Shown here: positions 1 through 6,312 of the stretch, piece after piece
Layout: each line of letters starts with the position of its first letter
Numbering within the stretch: the first letter of the stretch is position 1
Source: Bordetella parapertussis
GTDB taxonomy: Bacteria > Pseudomonadota > Gammaproteobacteria > Burkholderiales > Burkholderiaceae_C
Direction of reading: 5' to 3'
Length of the DNA: 7,247 bases
NCBI GenBank assembly: GCA_945873925.1
Contig: CAMCES010000068.1
Coordinates: 1-7,247 of the forward strand
Made by a program: the position numbers and the translations under genes
The notes under the pieces: model-generated
What the model was told of the DNA's origin: nothing
The model's input: the letters and a program-made list of their open reading frames with translations, nothing else
Databases searched by the model: none

Positions 1-333
1 GTCCTGTCTTTTGACGGCACACCCACGATTTACGAGGACATTTGGCTGCCAGGTGCCCCCTTCATTGGTTTGACTGCCGAGCGACTCAGCAGCGACACCA
101 GGCCGATGTATGCCTTGTTTGAGACCGAGTTTGGCATCCACATGGTGCGCGCCCAGGAGCGCCTGAGCGCGGTCAGCCCCAACCCGGAGCAAGCCCATTT
201 GCTGCAAGTCCAAGCCAGAACACCGTTGCTGCGGGTGGAGCGGCTGTCCTTCACTTACCAAGACATCCCGATGGAATGGCGCATTGGCGTCTACCGGACT
301 GACCACCACCACTACCTCAACGAACTGAATTAA
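1..333 (+). CDS. GntR-family transcriptional regulator, C-terminal UTRA domain (5' truncated by window)
   Basis: The reading frame is open from base 1 and stops at TAA 331-333, giving 110 residues of a protein whose start lies upstream. The residues match the second half of a UTRA domain, the effector-binding domain of HutC/FarR-type GntR regulators: an early YEDIWLP stretch, then PLLRVERLSF and IPMEWRIGVYRTDHHHY close to the C-terminus. The E-R-L...W-R...Y-R-D-H-Y pattern is the usual end of this family. The N-terminal winged-helix DNA-binding domain is not in the window, so neither operator preference nor ligand can be judged. The gene sits directly upstream of sdhC in the same direction, 119 bases away. 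From memory, a GntR gene next to sdhCDAB is common in Burkholderiales, so a role in controlling TCA-cycle genes is a reasonable inference. An ATG at codon 36 (106-108) is internal to the domain and is not a start. Confidence 0.88.
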   Translation, partial: VLSFDGTPTIYEDIWLPGAPFIGLTAERLSSDTRPMYALFETEFGIHMVRAQERLSAVSPNPEQAHLLQVQARTPLLRVERLSFTYQDIPMEWRIGVYRTDHHHYLNELN

Positions 334-452
334 TTGGTACTCATTAGAAATTCAAGGAAGCCGTCATTTTTGTGCATTGCAATAGAATAATTCTTTTAGC
401 CCTGACAAAGACACCACCCCGTTCCTGATACGACCACGAGAAAGCCAGAAGC
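334..452 (+). promoter_or_regulatory. Intergenic region before sdhC; probable promoter/operator region
   Basis: This 119-base gap is the longest non-coding stretch in the window and has an AT-rich core at about 363-399. It holds a -10-like hexamer TAGAAT at 383-388 (5 of 6 to TATAAT), but no convincing -35 hexamer 16-18 bases upstream. Two short palindromes overlap this hexamer: ATTGCAAT at 376-383 and AGAATAATTCT at 384-394, the second with 5-base arms around a central A. They could be a regulator site covering a promoter. A weak purine-rich stretch, GAGAAAG at 438-444, lies 8 bases before the sdhC ATG and may be its ribosome binding site. I see no terminator hairpin with a T-run for the upstream gene. 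That this is the main sdh promoter is inferred from position. Confidence 0.45.
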
Positions 453-884
453 ATGACCGACAACGCCCAACAACGGCCTGAATTTCGCAACATCAACGCC
501 TTCAAGGACCTGCCCACCTACCGCCTGCCCCCCGCCGGCTGGGTCTCGATCCTGCACCGGGTGAGCGGGGCCTTGATGTTTGTGTTGCTGCCTTTCATCA
601 TCTGGCTGTTTGACAAATCCCTGTCCTCAGAGATTTCATTTGCCAAATTCAAAGCGGCCTTCAACGCCGGCATCGGTTGGTACCCCGGTTGGTTCATCAG
701 CCTGGTCACTCTGGCCTTGATTTGGGCCTACCTGCACCACCTGATCGCGGGTTTGCGTCACCTCTTCATGGATGCCACCCACTCGGTCAGCAAAGAATTT
801 GGCCGCAGCAGCGCCATCTTCACCTTGGTTTGCAGCATCGGTCTGACCGTGTTGTTGGGTGCCAAGTTGTTTGGCTTGTATTGA
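453..884 (+). CDS. sdhC: Succinate dehydrogenase cytochrome b556 subunit (SdhC)
   Basis: A 143-residue inner-membrane protein, one of the two anchor subunits of complex II. With SdhD it binds heme b and ubiquinone. The sequence shows SILHRVSG at residues 33-39 with the preceding Val32 region aligned to the E. coli quinone-site segment containing Ser27 and Arg31; the Arg equivalent here is Arg36. The later HHLIAGLRH segment (95-103) aligns with E. coli YHVVVGIRH, so His96 is the expected axial heme ligand. Three hydrophobic segments are visible at about 36-54, 79-102 and 121-141, the normal topology. The N-terminus is some 5 residues longer than in E. coli and carries the family's R-P-x-x-x-N...Y-R-x-P pattern. 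The ATG at 453 is preceded only by a weak purine-rich site. It is the first gene of the sdh cluster, with 16 bases to sdhD. Confidence 0.95.
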   Translation: MTDNAQQRPEFRNINAFKDLPTYRLPPAGWVSILHRVSGALMFVLLPFIIWLFDKSLSSEISFAKFKAAFNAGIGWYPGWFISLVTLALIWAYLHHLIAGLRHLFMDATHSVSKEFGRSSAIFTLVCSIGLTVLLGAKLFGLY

Positions 885-890
885 AACCCA

Positions 891-894
891 GGAG
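891..894 (+). promoter_or_regulatory. Ribosome binding site deciding the sdhD start
   Basis: GGAG lies 6 bases before ATG 901 in the short gap after sdhC. The same frame is open upstream to a GTG at 859 inside sdhC, but only ATG 901 has this spacing and gives a protein of normal SdhD length. Confidence 0.75.
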
Positions 895-900
895 CTGAAC

Positions 901-1266
901 ATGACAAATAAAATAGGTTCCAAACGTCTGGTGGTCGGTGCGCACTATGGCCTGAGAGACTGGTTGGCACAGCGTTTAACCGCCTCCTTGATGGCGCTTT
1001 TCACCCTGCTGGTGCTGGTGCAACTCATTTTTTCCCAAGGCGAAATCGGCTACGACACATGGGCGGGTATCTTCAACCCCCAGTGGATGAAAGCCCTGAC
1101 CTTCAGCGTGTTTTTGGCCATGACCTATCACGTTTGGGTGGGTATGCGCGACATTTGGATGGACTACATCAAGCCGGTTGGATTGCGCCTGGCACTTCAC
1201 CTTTTCACCATCGTCTGGTTGCTCTCTTGTATGGGCTGGGCGGTTCAGGTTCTTTGGAGATTTTGA
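901..1266 (+). CDS. sdhD: Succinate dehydrogenase hydrophobic membrane anchor subunit (SdhD)
   Basis: A 121-residue membrane protein that pairs with SdhC to hold the SdhAB catalytic arm on the inner membrane and to form the heme b and quinone pockets. Seen in the sequence: GLRDWLAQRLTA at 17-28 (the family's conserved entry to the first helix), YHVWVGMRD at 76-84, in which His77 aligns with the E. coli heme ligand His71, and DYIKP at 88-92, in which Tyr89 aligns with the quinone-site Tyr83. Three hydrophobic helices are visible at about 24-44, 66-87 and 95-116. The start at ATG 901 is chosen because of the GGAG at 891-894. The length compares with 115 residues in E. coli. The stop TGA is followed after only 3 bases by sdhA, so the two genes are almost certainly co-translated from one message. 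Confidence 0.94.
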   Translation: MTNKIGSKRLVVGAHYGLRDWLAQRLTASLMALFTLLVLVQLIFSQGEIGYDTWAGIFNPQWMKALTFSVFLAMTYHVWVGMRDIWMDYIKPVGLRLALHLFTIVWLLSCMGWAVQVLWRF

Positions 1267-1269
1267 TCA

Positions 1270-3063
1270 ATGACACGCTCTTCTATTCCCCGTCGCCGCT
1301 TTGATGTGGTCATCGTTGGCGCAGGCGGCTCTGGCATGCGAGCATCGCTGCAACTCTCGCGCGCCGGCTTGAATGTGGCGGTGTTGACCAAGGTCTTCCC
1401 CACCCGCTCACACACCGTGGCTGCCCAAGGCGGAATCGGCGCTTCTTTGGGCAACATGTCCGAGGACAACTGGCACTACCATTTTTATGACACGGTCAAA
1501 GGCTCTGACTGGTTGGGCGACCAAGACGCGATCGAATACATGTGCCGCGAAGCCCCGAAAGTGGTTTACGAACTCGAGCACATGGGCATGCCTTTTGACC
1601 GCAACCCTGACGGCACGATCTACCAGCGCCCCTTTGGCGGCCACACCTCCAACTACGGCGAAAAATCCGTGCAACGCGCTTGCGCCTCGGCCGACCGCAC
1701 CGGTCACTCCATGCTGCACACCTTGTACCAACAAAACCTGAAAGCCAACACGAATTTTTTTGTGGAATGGATGGCACAAGACCTGATCCGCGACGCTGAA
1801 GGTGACGTGGTGGGTGTGACCGCCTTGGAAATGGAAACCGGCGACCTGCACATCCTGGAAGCCAAAACCGTGTTGATGGCCACCGGTGGTGCGGGCCGTA
1901 TTTTTGCGGCTTCGACCAACGCCTTCATCAACACCGGCGACGGCTTGGGCATGGCCGCTCGCGCTGGCATCCCCTTAGAAGACATGGAGTTTTGGCAATT
2001 CCACCCCACTGGCGTGGCCGGTGCCGGTGTACTGCTGACCGAAGGTTGCCGTGGCGAAGGCGCGATTTTGCTCAACAGCCTGGGTGAGCGTTTCATGGAG
2101 CGTTATGCACCCACGCTCAAAGACCTGGCGCCGCGGGACTTTGTGTCGCGTTGCATGGACCAAGAAATCAAGGAGGGCCGCGGTTGCGGACCGAACAAAG
2201 ATTATGTGCACTTGAAGTTAGATCACCTGGGTGCAGACACCATCATGAAGCGCCTGCCTTCGGTGTATGAAATTGGCCATAACTTTGCCAACGTCGACAT
2301 CACCAAAGAGCCGATCCCCGTAGTGCCCACCATCCATTACCAAATGGGCGGCATCCCCACCAACATCCACGGCCAAGTCGTCACCCAAAACGCAAGCGAC
2401 CACAACGCGGTGGTCAACGGCCTGTATGCGGTGGGCGAATGTTCTTGCGTGTCGGTGCATGGCGCCAACCGTTTAGGCACCAACTCCCTGCTGGACTTGC
2501 TGGTGTTTGGCAAAGCCGCTGGCAACCACATCGTCGAGTTCCACCAGAAAAACAAAAACCACAAGCCCTTGCCAGCGGACGCCGCTGACCGCACCCTGGC
2601 CCGCTTGAACCGCCTGGACCATGCCAGCTCGGGGGAATACGCGCAAGATGTGGCCAACGACTTGCGCACCAGCATGCAAAAACACGCAGGTGTTTTCCGC
2701 ACCCAAGCCAGCATGGACGAAGGCGTGCAGCAAATCGCTGCACTGCGTGATCGGGTCAACGCGATTGGCTTGAAAGACAAGTCCAAGATCTTCAACACCG
2801 CCCGGATCGAAGCCTTGGAAGTCGAAAACCTGATCGAGTGCGCACAGGCCACCATGGTGTCTGCGGCTGCCCGCCATGAAAGCCGTGGCGCACACACCGT
2901 CAATGATTACGCCGACAGCCCCGAGCACCCCAATGGCCGCAACGACGAGCAATGGCTCAAGCACAGCCTGTGGCACAGCGTCAGCAACAGCATGAGCTAC
3001 AAGCCGGTCAAGCTGCAACCGCTCACCACCGACAGCATTCCTCCCAAAGTCAGGACCTTCTAA
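1270..3063 (+). CDS. sdhA: Succinate dehydrogenase flavoprotein subunit (SdhA)
   Basis: A 597-residue flavoprotein of complex II that oxidises succinate to fumarate and passes electrons through covalently bound FAD to the SdhB iron-sulfur clusters. The FAD-binding glycine motif GAGGSG is at 17-22. RSHTVAAQGG at 46-55 contains His48, the expected covalent FAD attachment site (E. coli His45). Active-site elements follow: FHPTG around His245, EGCRGEG at 258-264, the PRD segment with Arg289 (E. coli Arg286, the proton-transfer Arg), HYQMGG around His356, and ANRLGTNSLLDLLVFG at 399-414 with Arg401. The C-terminus ends in the usual PPKVRTF. The length is close to E. coli SdhA (588). A GGAGA at 1256-1260, inside the end of sdhD, precedes ATG 1270. 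The TAA stop at 3061-3063 shares one base with the sdhB ATG. Nothing catalytic is missing. Confidence 0.98.
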   Translation: MTRSSIPRRRFDVVIVGAGGSGMRASLQLSRAGLNVAVLTKVFPTRSHTVAAQGGIGASLGNMSEDNWHYHFYDTVKGSDWLGDQDAIEYMCREAPKVVYELEHMGMPFDRNPDGTIYQRPFGGHTSNYGEKSVQRACASADRTGHSMLHTLYQQNLKANTNFFVEWMAQDLIRDAEGDVVGVTALEMETGDLHILEAKTVLMATGGAGRIFAASTNAFINTGDGLGMAARAGIPLEDMEFWQFHPTGVAGAGVLLTEGCRGEGAILLNSLGERFMERYAPTLKDLAPRDFVSRCMDQEIKEGRGCGPNKDYVHLKLDHLGADTIMKRLPSVYEIGHNFANVDITKEPIPVVPTIHYQMGGIPTNIHGQVVTQNASDHNAVVNGLYAVGECSCVSVHGANRLGTNSLLDLLVFGKAAGNHIVEFHQKNKNHKPLPADAADRTLARLNRLDHASSGEYAQDVANDLRTSMQKHAGVFRTQASMDEGVQQIAALRDRVNAIGLKDKSKIFNTARIEALEVENLIECAQATMVSAAARHESRGAHTVNDYADSPEHPNGRNDEQWLKHSLWHSVSNSMSYKPVKLQPLTTDSIPPKVRTF

Positions 3064-3764
3064 TGAAACGCACCTTCAAGATCTACCGCTACGACCCTGA
3101 AAAGGACGCCAAGCCCTATATGCAAACCATCGAAGTGGAACTCGACGGCCATGAACGCATGCTGCTCGACGCCCTCATGAAGCTCAAGGCGCAAGACCCC
3201 ACCCTGTCATTTCGCCGCTCTTGCCGCGAAGGTGTGTGTGGCTCGGACGCGATGAACATCAATGGCAAAAACGGCTTGGCTTGTTTGACCAATATGCTGA
3301 CCTTGCCAGGCGTGATCACCTTGAAGCCGCTGCCCGGACTGCCGGTGGTGCGCGACCTGATCGTGGACATGACCCATTTCTTCAACCAATACCACTCCAT
3401 CAAGCCTTATTTGATGAACGACAGCCTGCCGCCCGAAAAAGAGCGCTTGCAGTCGCCCGCCGAGCGCGAAGAGCTCGATGGGTTGTACGAATGCATTTTG
3501 TGCGCGAGCTGCTCGACCAGCTGCCCGTCCTTTTGGTGGAACCCCGACAAATTTGTCGGCCCCGCCGGCTTGCTGCAGGCCTACCGCTTCATCGCTGACA
3601 GCCGCGACCATGGCACCGCTGAGCGCTTGGACAACCTCGAAGACCCCTACCGCTTGTTCCGCTGCCACACCATCATGAATTGCGTCGATGTCTGCCCCAA
3701 AGGTTTGAACCCCACGAAGGCGATTGGCAAGATCAAAGAACTGATGATCAGCCGCGCGGTTTGA
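3063..3764 (+). CDS. sdhB: Succinate dehydrogenase iron-sulfur subunit (SdhB)
   Basis: A 233-residue iron-sulfur protein carrying electrons from SdhA FAD to ubiquinone at the SdhCD interface. The N-terminal ferredoxin-like domain holds the [2Fe-2S] ligands Cys54, Cys59, Asp62 and Cys74 (Asp in the third place, as in E. coli). The C-terminal domain has CILCASC at 144-150, Cys154, FRCH with Cys201, and CVDVCPKG at 207-214. By alignment to E. coli, Cys144, 147, 150 and 211 bind [4Fe-4S], and Cys154, 201 and 207 bind [3Fe-4S]. The PSFWW segment (155-159) and His202 lie by the quinone site. The start ATG 3063 overlaps the sdhA stop (TAATG) and has AGGA at 3052-3055, 7 bases upstream. The frame stays open further upstream inside sdhA, but that part does not resemble the family. 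The TGA stop again overlaps the next ATG. Length matches the family (238 in E. coli). Confidence 0.98.
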   Translation: MKRTFKIYRYDPEKDAKPYMQTIEVELDGHERMLLDALMKLKAQDPTLSFRRSCREGVCGSDAMNINGKNGLACLTNMLTLPGVITLKPLPGLPVVRDLIVDMTHFFNQYHSIKPYLMNDSLPPEKERLQSPAEREELDGLYECILCASCSTSCPSFWWNPDKFVGPAGLLQAYRFIADSRDHGTAERLDNLEDPYRLFRCHTIMNCVDVCPKGLNPTKAIGKIKELMISRAV

Positions 3765-4090
3765 TGGTGGATGAAGAACTCTGTGCACTGCCGGCAGACT
3801 CCCTGGTGTCTGCGGCAGGCTTGAGCAAACTGCGCTGGCGTTGTCGCCGGGGTTTGCTGGAAAACGATTTGTTCATCGAGCGGTTTTTCAACCGGCATGC
3901 GGATGCGCTCACTGCAGGACAGGCGCGTGGCATGTACGCCCTGATGGCCTTGGCAGACAACGATTTGCTGGATATTTTGCTCAACCGCCCAGTCAAACCA
4001 CTGCCACCCACCGACCCCGAGGCCCAAATGTTTCAAGCACTGATGCGCAACCCGGAAGTGACAGCCCTTTTGCCCTTGCTGCGAACTTGA
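3764..4090 (+). CDS. sdhE: FAD assembly factor SdhE (CptB/YgfY family)
   Basis: A 108-residue soluble protein of the SdhE family, which binds SdhA and promotes covalent attachment of FAD. The family signature is visible: RWRCRRGLLEND at 24-35, containing the conserved RGxxE motif (Arg29, Gly30, Glu33), then a helical region with FFNRHADAL and the D-N-D-L-L-D segment at 65-70, like the D-D-P-D-L-F segment of E. coli. The start is taken at ATG 3764, which overlaps the sdhB TGA by one base (TGATG). It gives about 20 more N-terminal residues than the 88-residue E. coli protein, so a later start cannot be excluded, but no good later ATG lies before the RG motif in this frame. Its place directly behind sdhAB fits coupled production with its client SdhA. 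The older toxin-antitoxin label CptB does not fit this context. Confidence 0.9.
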   Translation: MVDEELCALPADSLVSAAGLSKLRWRCRRGLLENDLFIERFFNRHADALTAGQARGMYALMALADNDLLDILLNRPVKPLPPTDPEAQMFQALMRNPEVTALLPLLRT

Positions 4091-4091
4091 G

Positions 4092-4105
4092 TTTTGAAAT
4101 CAAAA
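4092..4105. repeat. Short inverted repeat between sdhE and gltA
   Basis: TTTTGA (4092-4097) and TCAAAA (4100-4105) are perfect inverted copies separated by AA, just after the sdhE stop and 17 bases before the gltA ATG. As RNA it would form only a weak A-U rich stem. As DNA it could be a binding site or chance in an AT-rich gap. No good -35/-10 pair is visible around it. Confidence 0.35.
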
Positions 4106-4110
4106 AATAC

Positions 4111-4114
4111 AGGA
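4111..4114 (+). promoter_or_regulatory. Ribosome binding site deciding the gltA start
   Basis: AGGA lies 8 bases before ATG 4123. The gltA frame is open upstream across sdhE, so this site, together with the family N-terminus MKLADYKA, fixes the start at 4123. Confidence 0.75.
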
Positions 4115-4122
4115 AAACGACC

Positions 4123-5433
4123 ATGAAACTTGCCGACTACAAAGCCACCCTACAGTTCAGCAACGGCCAGCCCAGCATGGAGATGCCGGTTTACCAGGGC
4201 AACATCGGTCCCGACGTGATCGATATCCGTAAGCTCTATGGCCAAACCGGTATGTTCACCTACGACCCGGGTTTCTTGTCTACCGCGTCTTGCCAATCTG
4301 CCATCACTTACATCGACGGTGACAAGGGTGAGTTGCTCTACCGTGGCTATCCGATCGAACAGCTCGCCGCCGAATGCAACTTTTTGGAAACCTGCCATTT
4401 GTTGCTCTACGGAGAGTTGCCCAACGCCCAGCGCAAGCAAGATTTCACGCACACCGTGACCCACCACACCATGGTGCACGAGCAAATGCAGTTTTTCTTG
4501 CGCGGTTTCCGTCGCGATGCACACCCCATGGCGGTGTTGACCGGATTGGTCGGCGCCTTGTCGGCCTTCTACCATGACAGCACCGACATCAACAACCCAG
4601 AGCACCGCGAAGTCGCCGCGATCCGCTTGATCGCCAAAATGCCCACCTTGGTCGCAATGGCTTACAAATACGGCGTCGGTCAGCCCTTCTTGTATCCCCA
4701 AAACGACCTGTCTTACGCGGGCAATTTCCTTCGCATGATGTTTGGCACCCCTTGCGAAACCTATGTGGTCAACCCGGTGCTCGAGCGCGCCATGGACCGT
4801 ATCTTCACCTTGCACGCAGACCACGAGCAAAACGCTTCCACCTCCACCGTGCGCCTGTGCGGCTCGTCTGGCACCAACCCGTTTGCCGCCATCGCCGCTG
4901 GCGTGGCGTGTTTGTGGGGGCCAGCCCATGGTGGCGCCAACGAAGCTTGCTTGAACATGCTTGAAGAAATCCAAGCCAATGGCGGCATAGCCAAAGTCGG
5001 TGAGTTCATGGAGCAAGTCAAAGACAAAAACTCTGGCGTCAAACTGATGGGATTTGGCCACCGTGTTTACAAAAACTACGACCCCCGCGCCAAGCTGATG
5101 CAAGAAACTTGCGACGAGGTGCTGCAAGAACTGGGCTTGGAAAACGACCCCTTGTTCAAGCTCGCCAAAGCGCTGGAAAAAATCGCCCTCGAAGACGATT
5201 ACTTTGTCAGCCGCAAGCTCTACCCCAATGTCGATTTTTATTCCGGCATTGTGCAGCGCGCCATCGGCATCCCGGTCAATCTGTTCACCGGTATCTTTGC
5301 CCTGGCCCGCACCGTGGGTTGGATTGCCCAACTCAATGAAATGATCAGTGACCCTGAATACAAAATCGGTCGCCCCCGTCAACTGTTCACTGGCTCGGTC
5401 AAGCGCGACGTGCCCCCCCTGAACAAACGCTGA
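4123..5433 (+). CDS. gltA: Citrate synthase, hexameric type II (GltA)
   Basis: A 436-residue cytoplasmic enzyme that condenses oxaloacetate and acetyl-CoA to citrate, the entry step of the TCA cycle. The N-terminal extension (about 1-60) with DVIDIRKLYG and TYDPGFLSTASC is typical of the NADH-sensitive Gram-negative form (E. coli 427 residues). Catalytic residues are intact: His269 in GPAHGGANEA, His313 in GFGHRVYK and Asp371 in DFYSG, matching E. coli His264, His305 and Asp362. HADHEQNAS at 231-239 supplies the oxaloacetate-binding His234. Of the E. coli allosteric NADH-site residues, His115, Thr116, Tyr150, Arg168, Lys172 and Cys211 are kept, while the position of Arg109 is His114. The gene starts 32 bases after sdhE with a good AGGA site and ends 9 bases before galU. 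It is probably expressed with the sdh cluster, though an own weak promoter in the gap cannot be ruled out. Confidence 0.98.
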   Translation: MKLADYKATLQFSNGQPSMEMPVYQGNIGPDVIDIRKLYGQTGMFTYDPGFLSTASCQSAITYIDGDKGELLYRGYPIEQLAAECNFLETCHLLLYGELPNAQRKQDFTHTVTHHTMVHEQMQFFLRGFRRDAHPMAVLTGLVGALSAFYHDSTDINNPEHREVAAIRLIAKMPTLVAMAYKYGVGQPFLYPQNDLSYAGNFLRMMFGTPCETYVVNPVLERAMDRIFTLHADHEQNASTSTVRLCGSSGTNPFAAIAAGVACLWGPAHGGANEACLNMLEEIQANGGIAKVGEFMEQVKDKNSGVKLMGFGHRVYKNYDPRAKLMQETCDEVLQELGLENDPLFKLAKALEKIALEDDYFVSRKLYPNVDFYSGIVQRAIGIPVNLFTGIFALARTVGWIAQLNEMISDPEYKIGRPRQLFTGSVKRDVPPLNKR

Positions 5434-5442
5434 AAGTCCACC

Positions 5443-6309
5443 ATGACTGTCGTTCGCAAAGCGGTTTTCCCGGTGGCGGGTTTGGGCACCCGGTTTTTAC
5501 CAGCCACCAAGGCCAGCCCCAAGGAAATGCTTTGTGTGGTTGACAAGCCGCTGATTCAGTATGCGGTGGAAGAAGCCATCGAGGCGGGCATCACCGAAAT
5601 GATTTTCGTGACCGGGCGCAGCAAGCGCAGCATCGAAGACCATTTCGACAAATCCTTCGAGCTCGAGCATGAGCTCGAGGCCAAGCAAAAAACCGAACTG
5701 CTGACCTTGGTGCGCAACATCAAGCCAGCCCATGTCAACTGTGTGTATGTTCGGCAACCCGAGGCACTGGGCTTGGGCCATGCGGTCAATTGCGCGGCGT
5801 CTTTGGTGGGTAACGAGCCTTTTGCCGTGGTCTTGGCCGACGACTTGCTCGACCACCAACCTGGCGTGTTGAAGCAACTCGTGGGTCTCTACGAGCACTA
5901 CCGCAGTTCGGTCGTGGCGGTCGAGACGATCGCGCCCGAGCAAAGCCGCTCCTATGGCGTGGTGGCTGGCAGCTTGGCCGGGGACCGCCTGACCAAGATG
6001 TCGCAGATCGTGGAGAAACCCGCGCCCGACAAAGCCCCCTCCAACCTGGGTGTGGTGGGTCGATATGTGTTCACGCCTTCGATCTTCAAGCACATTGATC
6101 AACTGCAACCTGGCGCAGGCGGCGAGTACCAGCTGACCGATGCGATTCAAAGCCTGCTCAAGCAAGAAGCGGTGTACGCCTATGCCTATGAAGGTGTGCG
6201 TTACGACTGCGGCAGCAAAATTGGCTTCCTCAAAGCCACGGTCGAATTGGCTTTGCGCCACCCCGAAACCGCCAAAGAATTCAAGCAATACCTGGCAAAC
6301 TTAAAATAG
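5443..6309 (+). CDS. galU: UTP-glucose-1-phosphate uridylyltransferase (GalU)
   Basis: A 288-residue cytoplasmic nucleotidyltransferase making UDP-glucose from UTP and glucose-1-phosphate, a donor for lipopolysaccharide, exopolysaccharide and related glycans. The nucleotide-binding start KAVFPVAGLGTRFLPATK (6-23) and PKEML at 26-30 with DKP at 34-36 are diagnostic of bacterial GalU/GalF. Further family motifs are RQPEALGLGHAV (104-115), LADDLLD (131-137, with the metal-binding Asp), YGVV (171-174), VEKP (190-193), GRYVF (206-210), GGEYQLTDAI (226-235) and YDCGSKIGF (254-262). GalF lacks activity in enterobacteria, but these motifs are complete, so an active GalU is expected. ATG 5443 lies 9 bases after the gltA stop. 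The only purine-rich site is GAAAG at 5432-5436, overlapping that stop. Its function is unrelated to the TCA cycle, so its position suggests shared transcription rather than shared pathway. Confidence 0.97.
   Translation: MTVVRKAVFPVAGLGTRFLPATKASPKEMLCVVDKPLIQYAVEEAIEAGITEMIFVTGRSKRSIEDHFDKSFELEHELEAKQKTELLTLVRNIKPAHVNCVYVRQPEALGLGHAVNCAASLVGNEPFAVVLADDLLDHQPGVLKQLVGLYEHYRSSVVAVETIAPEQSRSYGVVAGSLAGDRLTKMSQIVEKPAPDKAPSNLGVVGRYVFTPSIFKHIDQLQPGAGGEYQLTDAIQSLLKQEAVYAYAYEGVRYDCGSKIGFLKATVELALRHPETAKEFKQYLANLK
6302..6307 (+). promoter_or_regulatory. Possible -10 element ahead of leuC
   Basis: TAAAAT (5 of 6 to TATAAT) lies at the end of galU, 41 bases before the leuC ATG. The best -35 at a workable distance is TTCAAG at 6280-6285 (3 of 6), with 16 bases between. 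This is a weak pair and could be chance, since it falls in codons for the last residues of GalU. Confidence 0.2.
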
Positions 6310-6312
6310 CCC

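Noticed and set aside
859..900. GTG start at 859 for SdhD
   Set aside because: It lies inside the end of sdhC without a ribosome binding site, and the added residues are not family-like. ATG 901 has GGAG 6 bases upstream.
2952..3062. Possible N-terminal extension of SdhB starting inside sdhA
   Set aside because: The extra residues are Gln- and His-rich and unlike SdhB, whereas ATG 3063 has a ribosome binding site and gives the family N-terminus.
4087..4113. gltA promoter with TTGAGT at 4087-4092 as -35
   Set aside because: No acceptable -10 hexamer lies 16-18 bases downstream. The nearest, TACAGG, is a poor match at a 15-base spacing.
3841..4122. Possible N-terminal extension of GltA by about 94 residues through sdhE
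   Set aside because: It overlaps sdhE in another frame, has no citrate synthase similarity, and ATG 4123 has AGGA at the right distance.
4150..5382. A 410-codon open frame on the minus strand covering nearly all of gltA
   Set aside because: It is the mirror of a strongly codon-biased gene. The translation looks like no known family, and the + strand frame has every catalytic residue of citrate synthase.
5497..6288. A 263-codon minus-strand open frame opposite galU, and similar ones opposite sdhA and sdhB
   Set aside because: Same cause: G/C-rich third positions remove antisense stops. No start site context or domain supports them.
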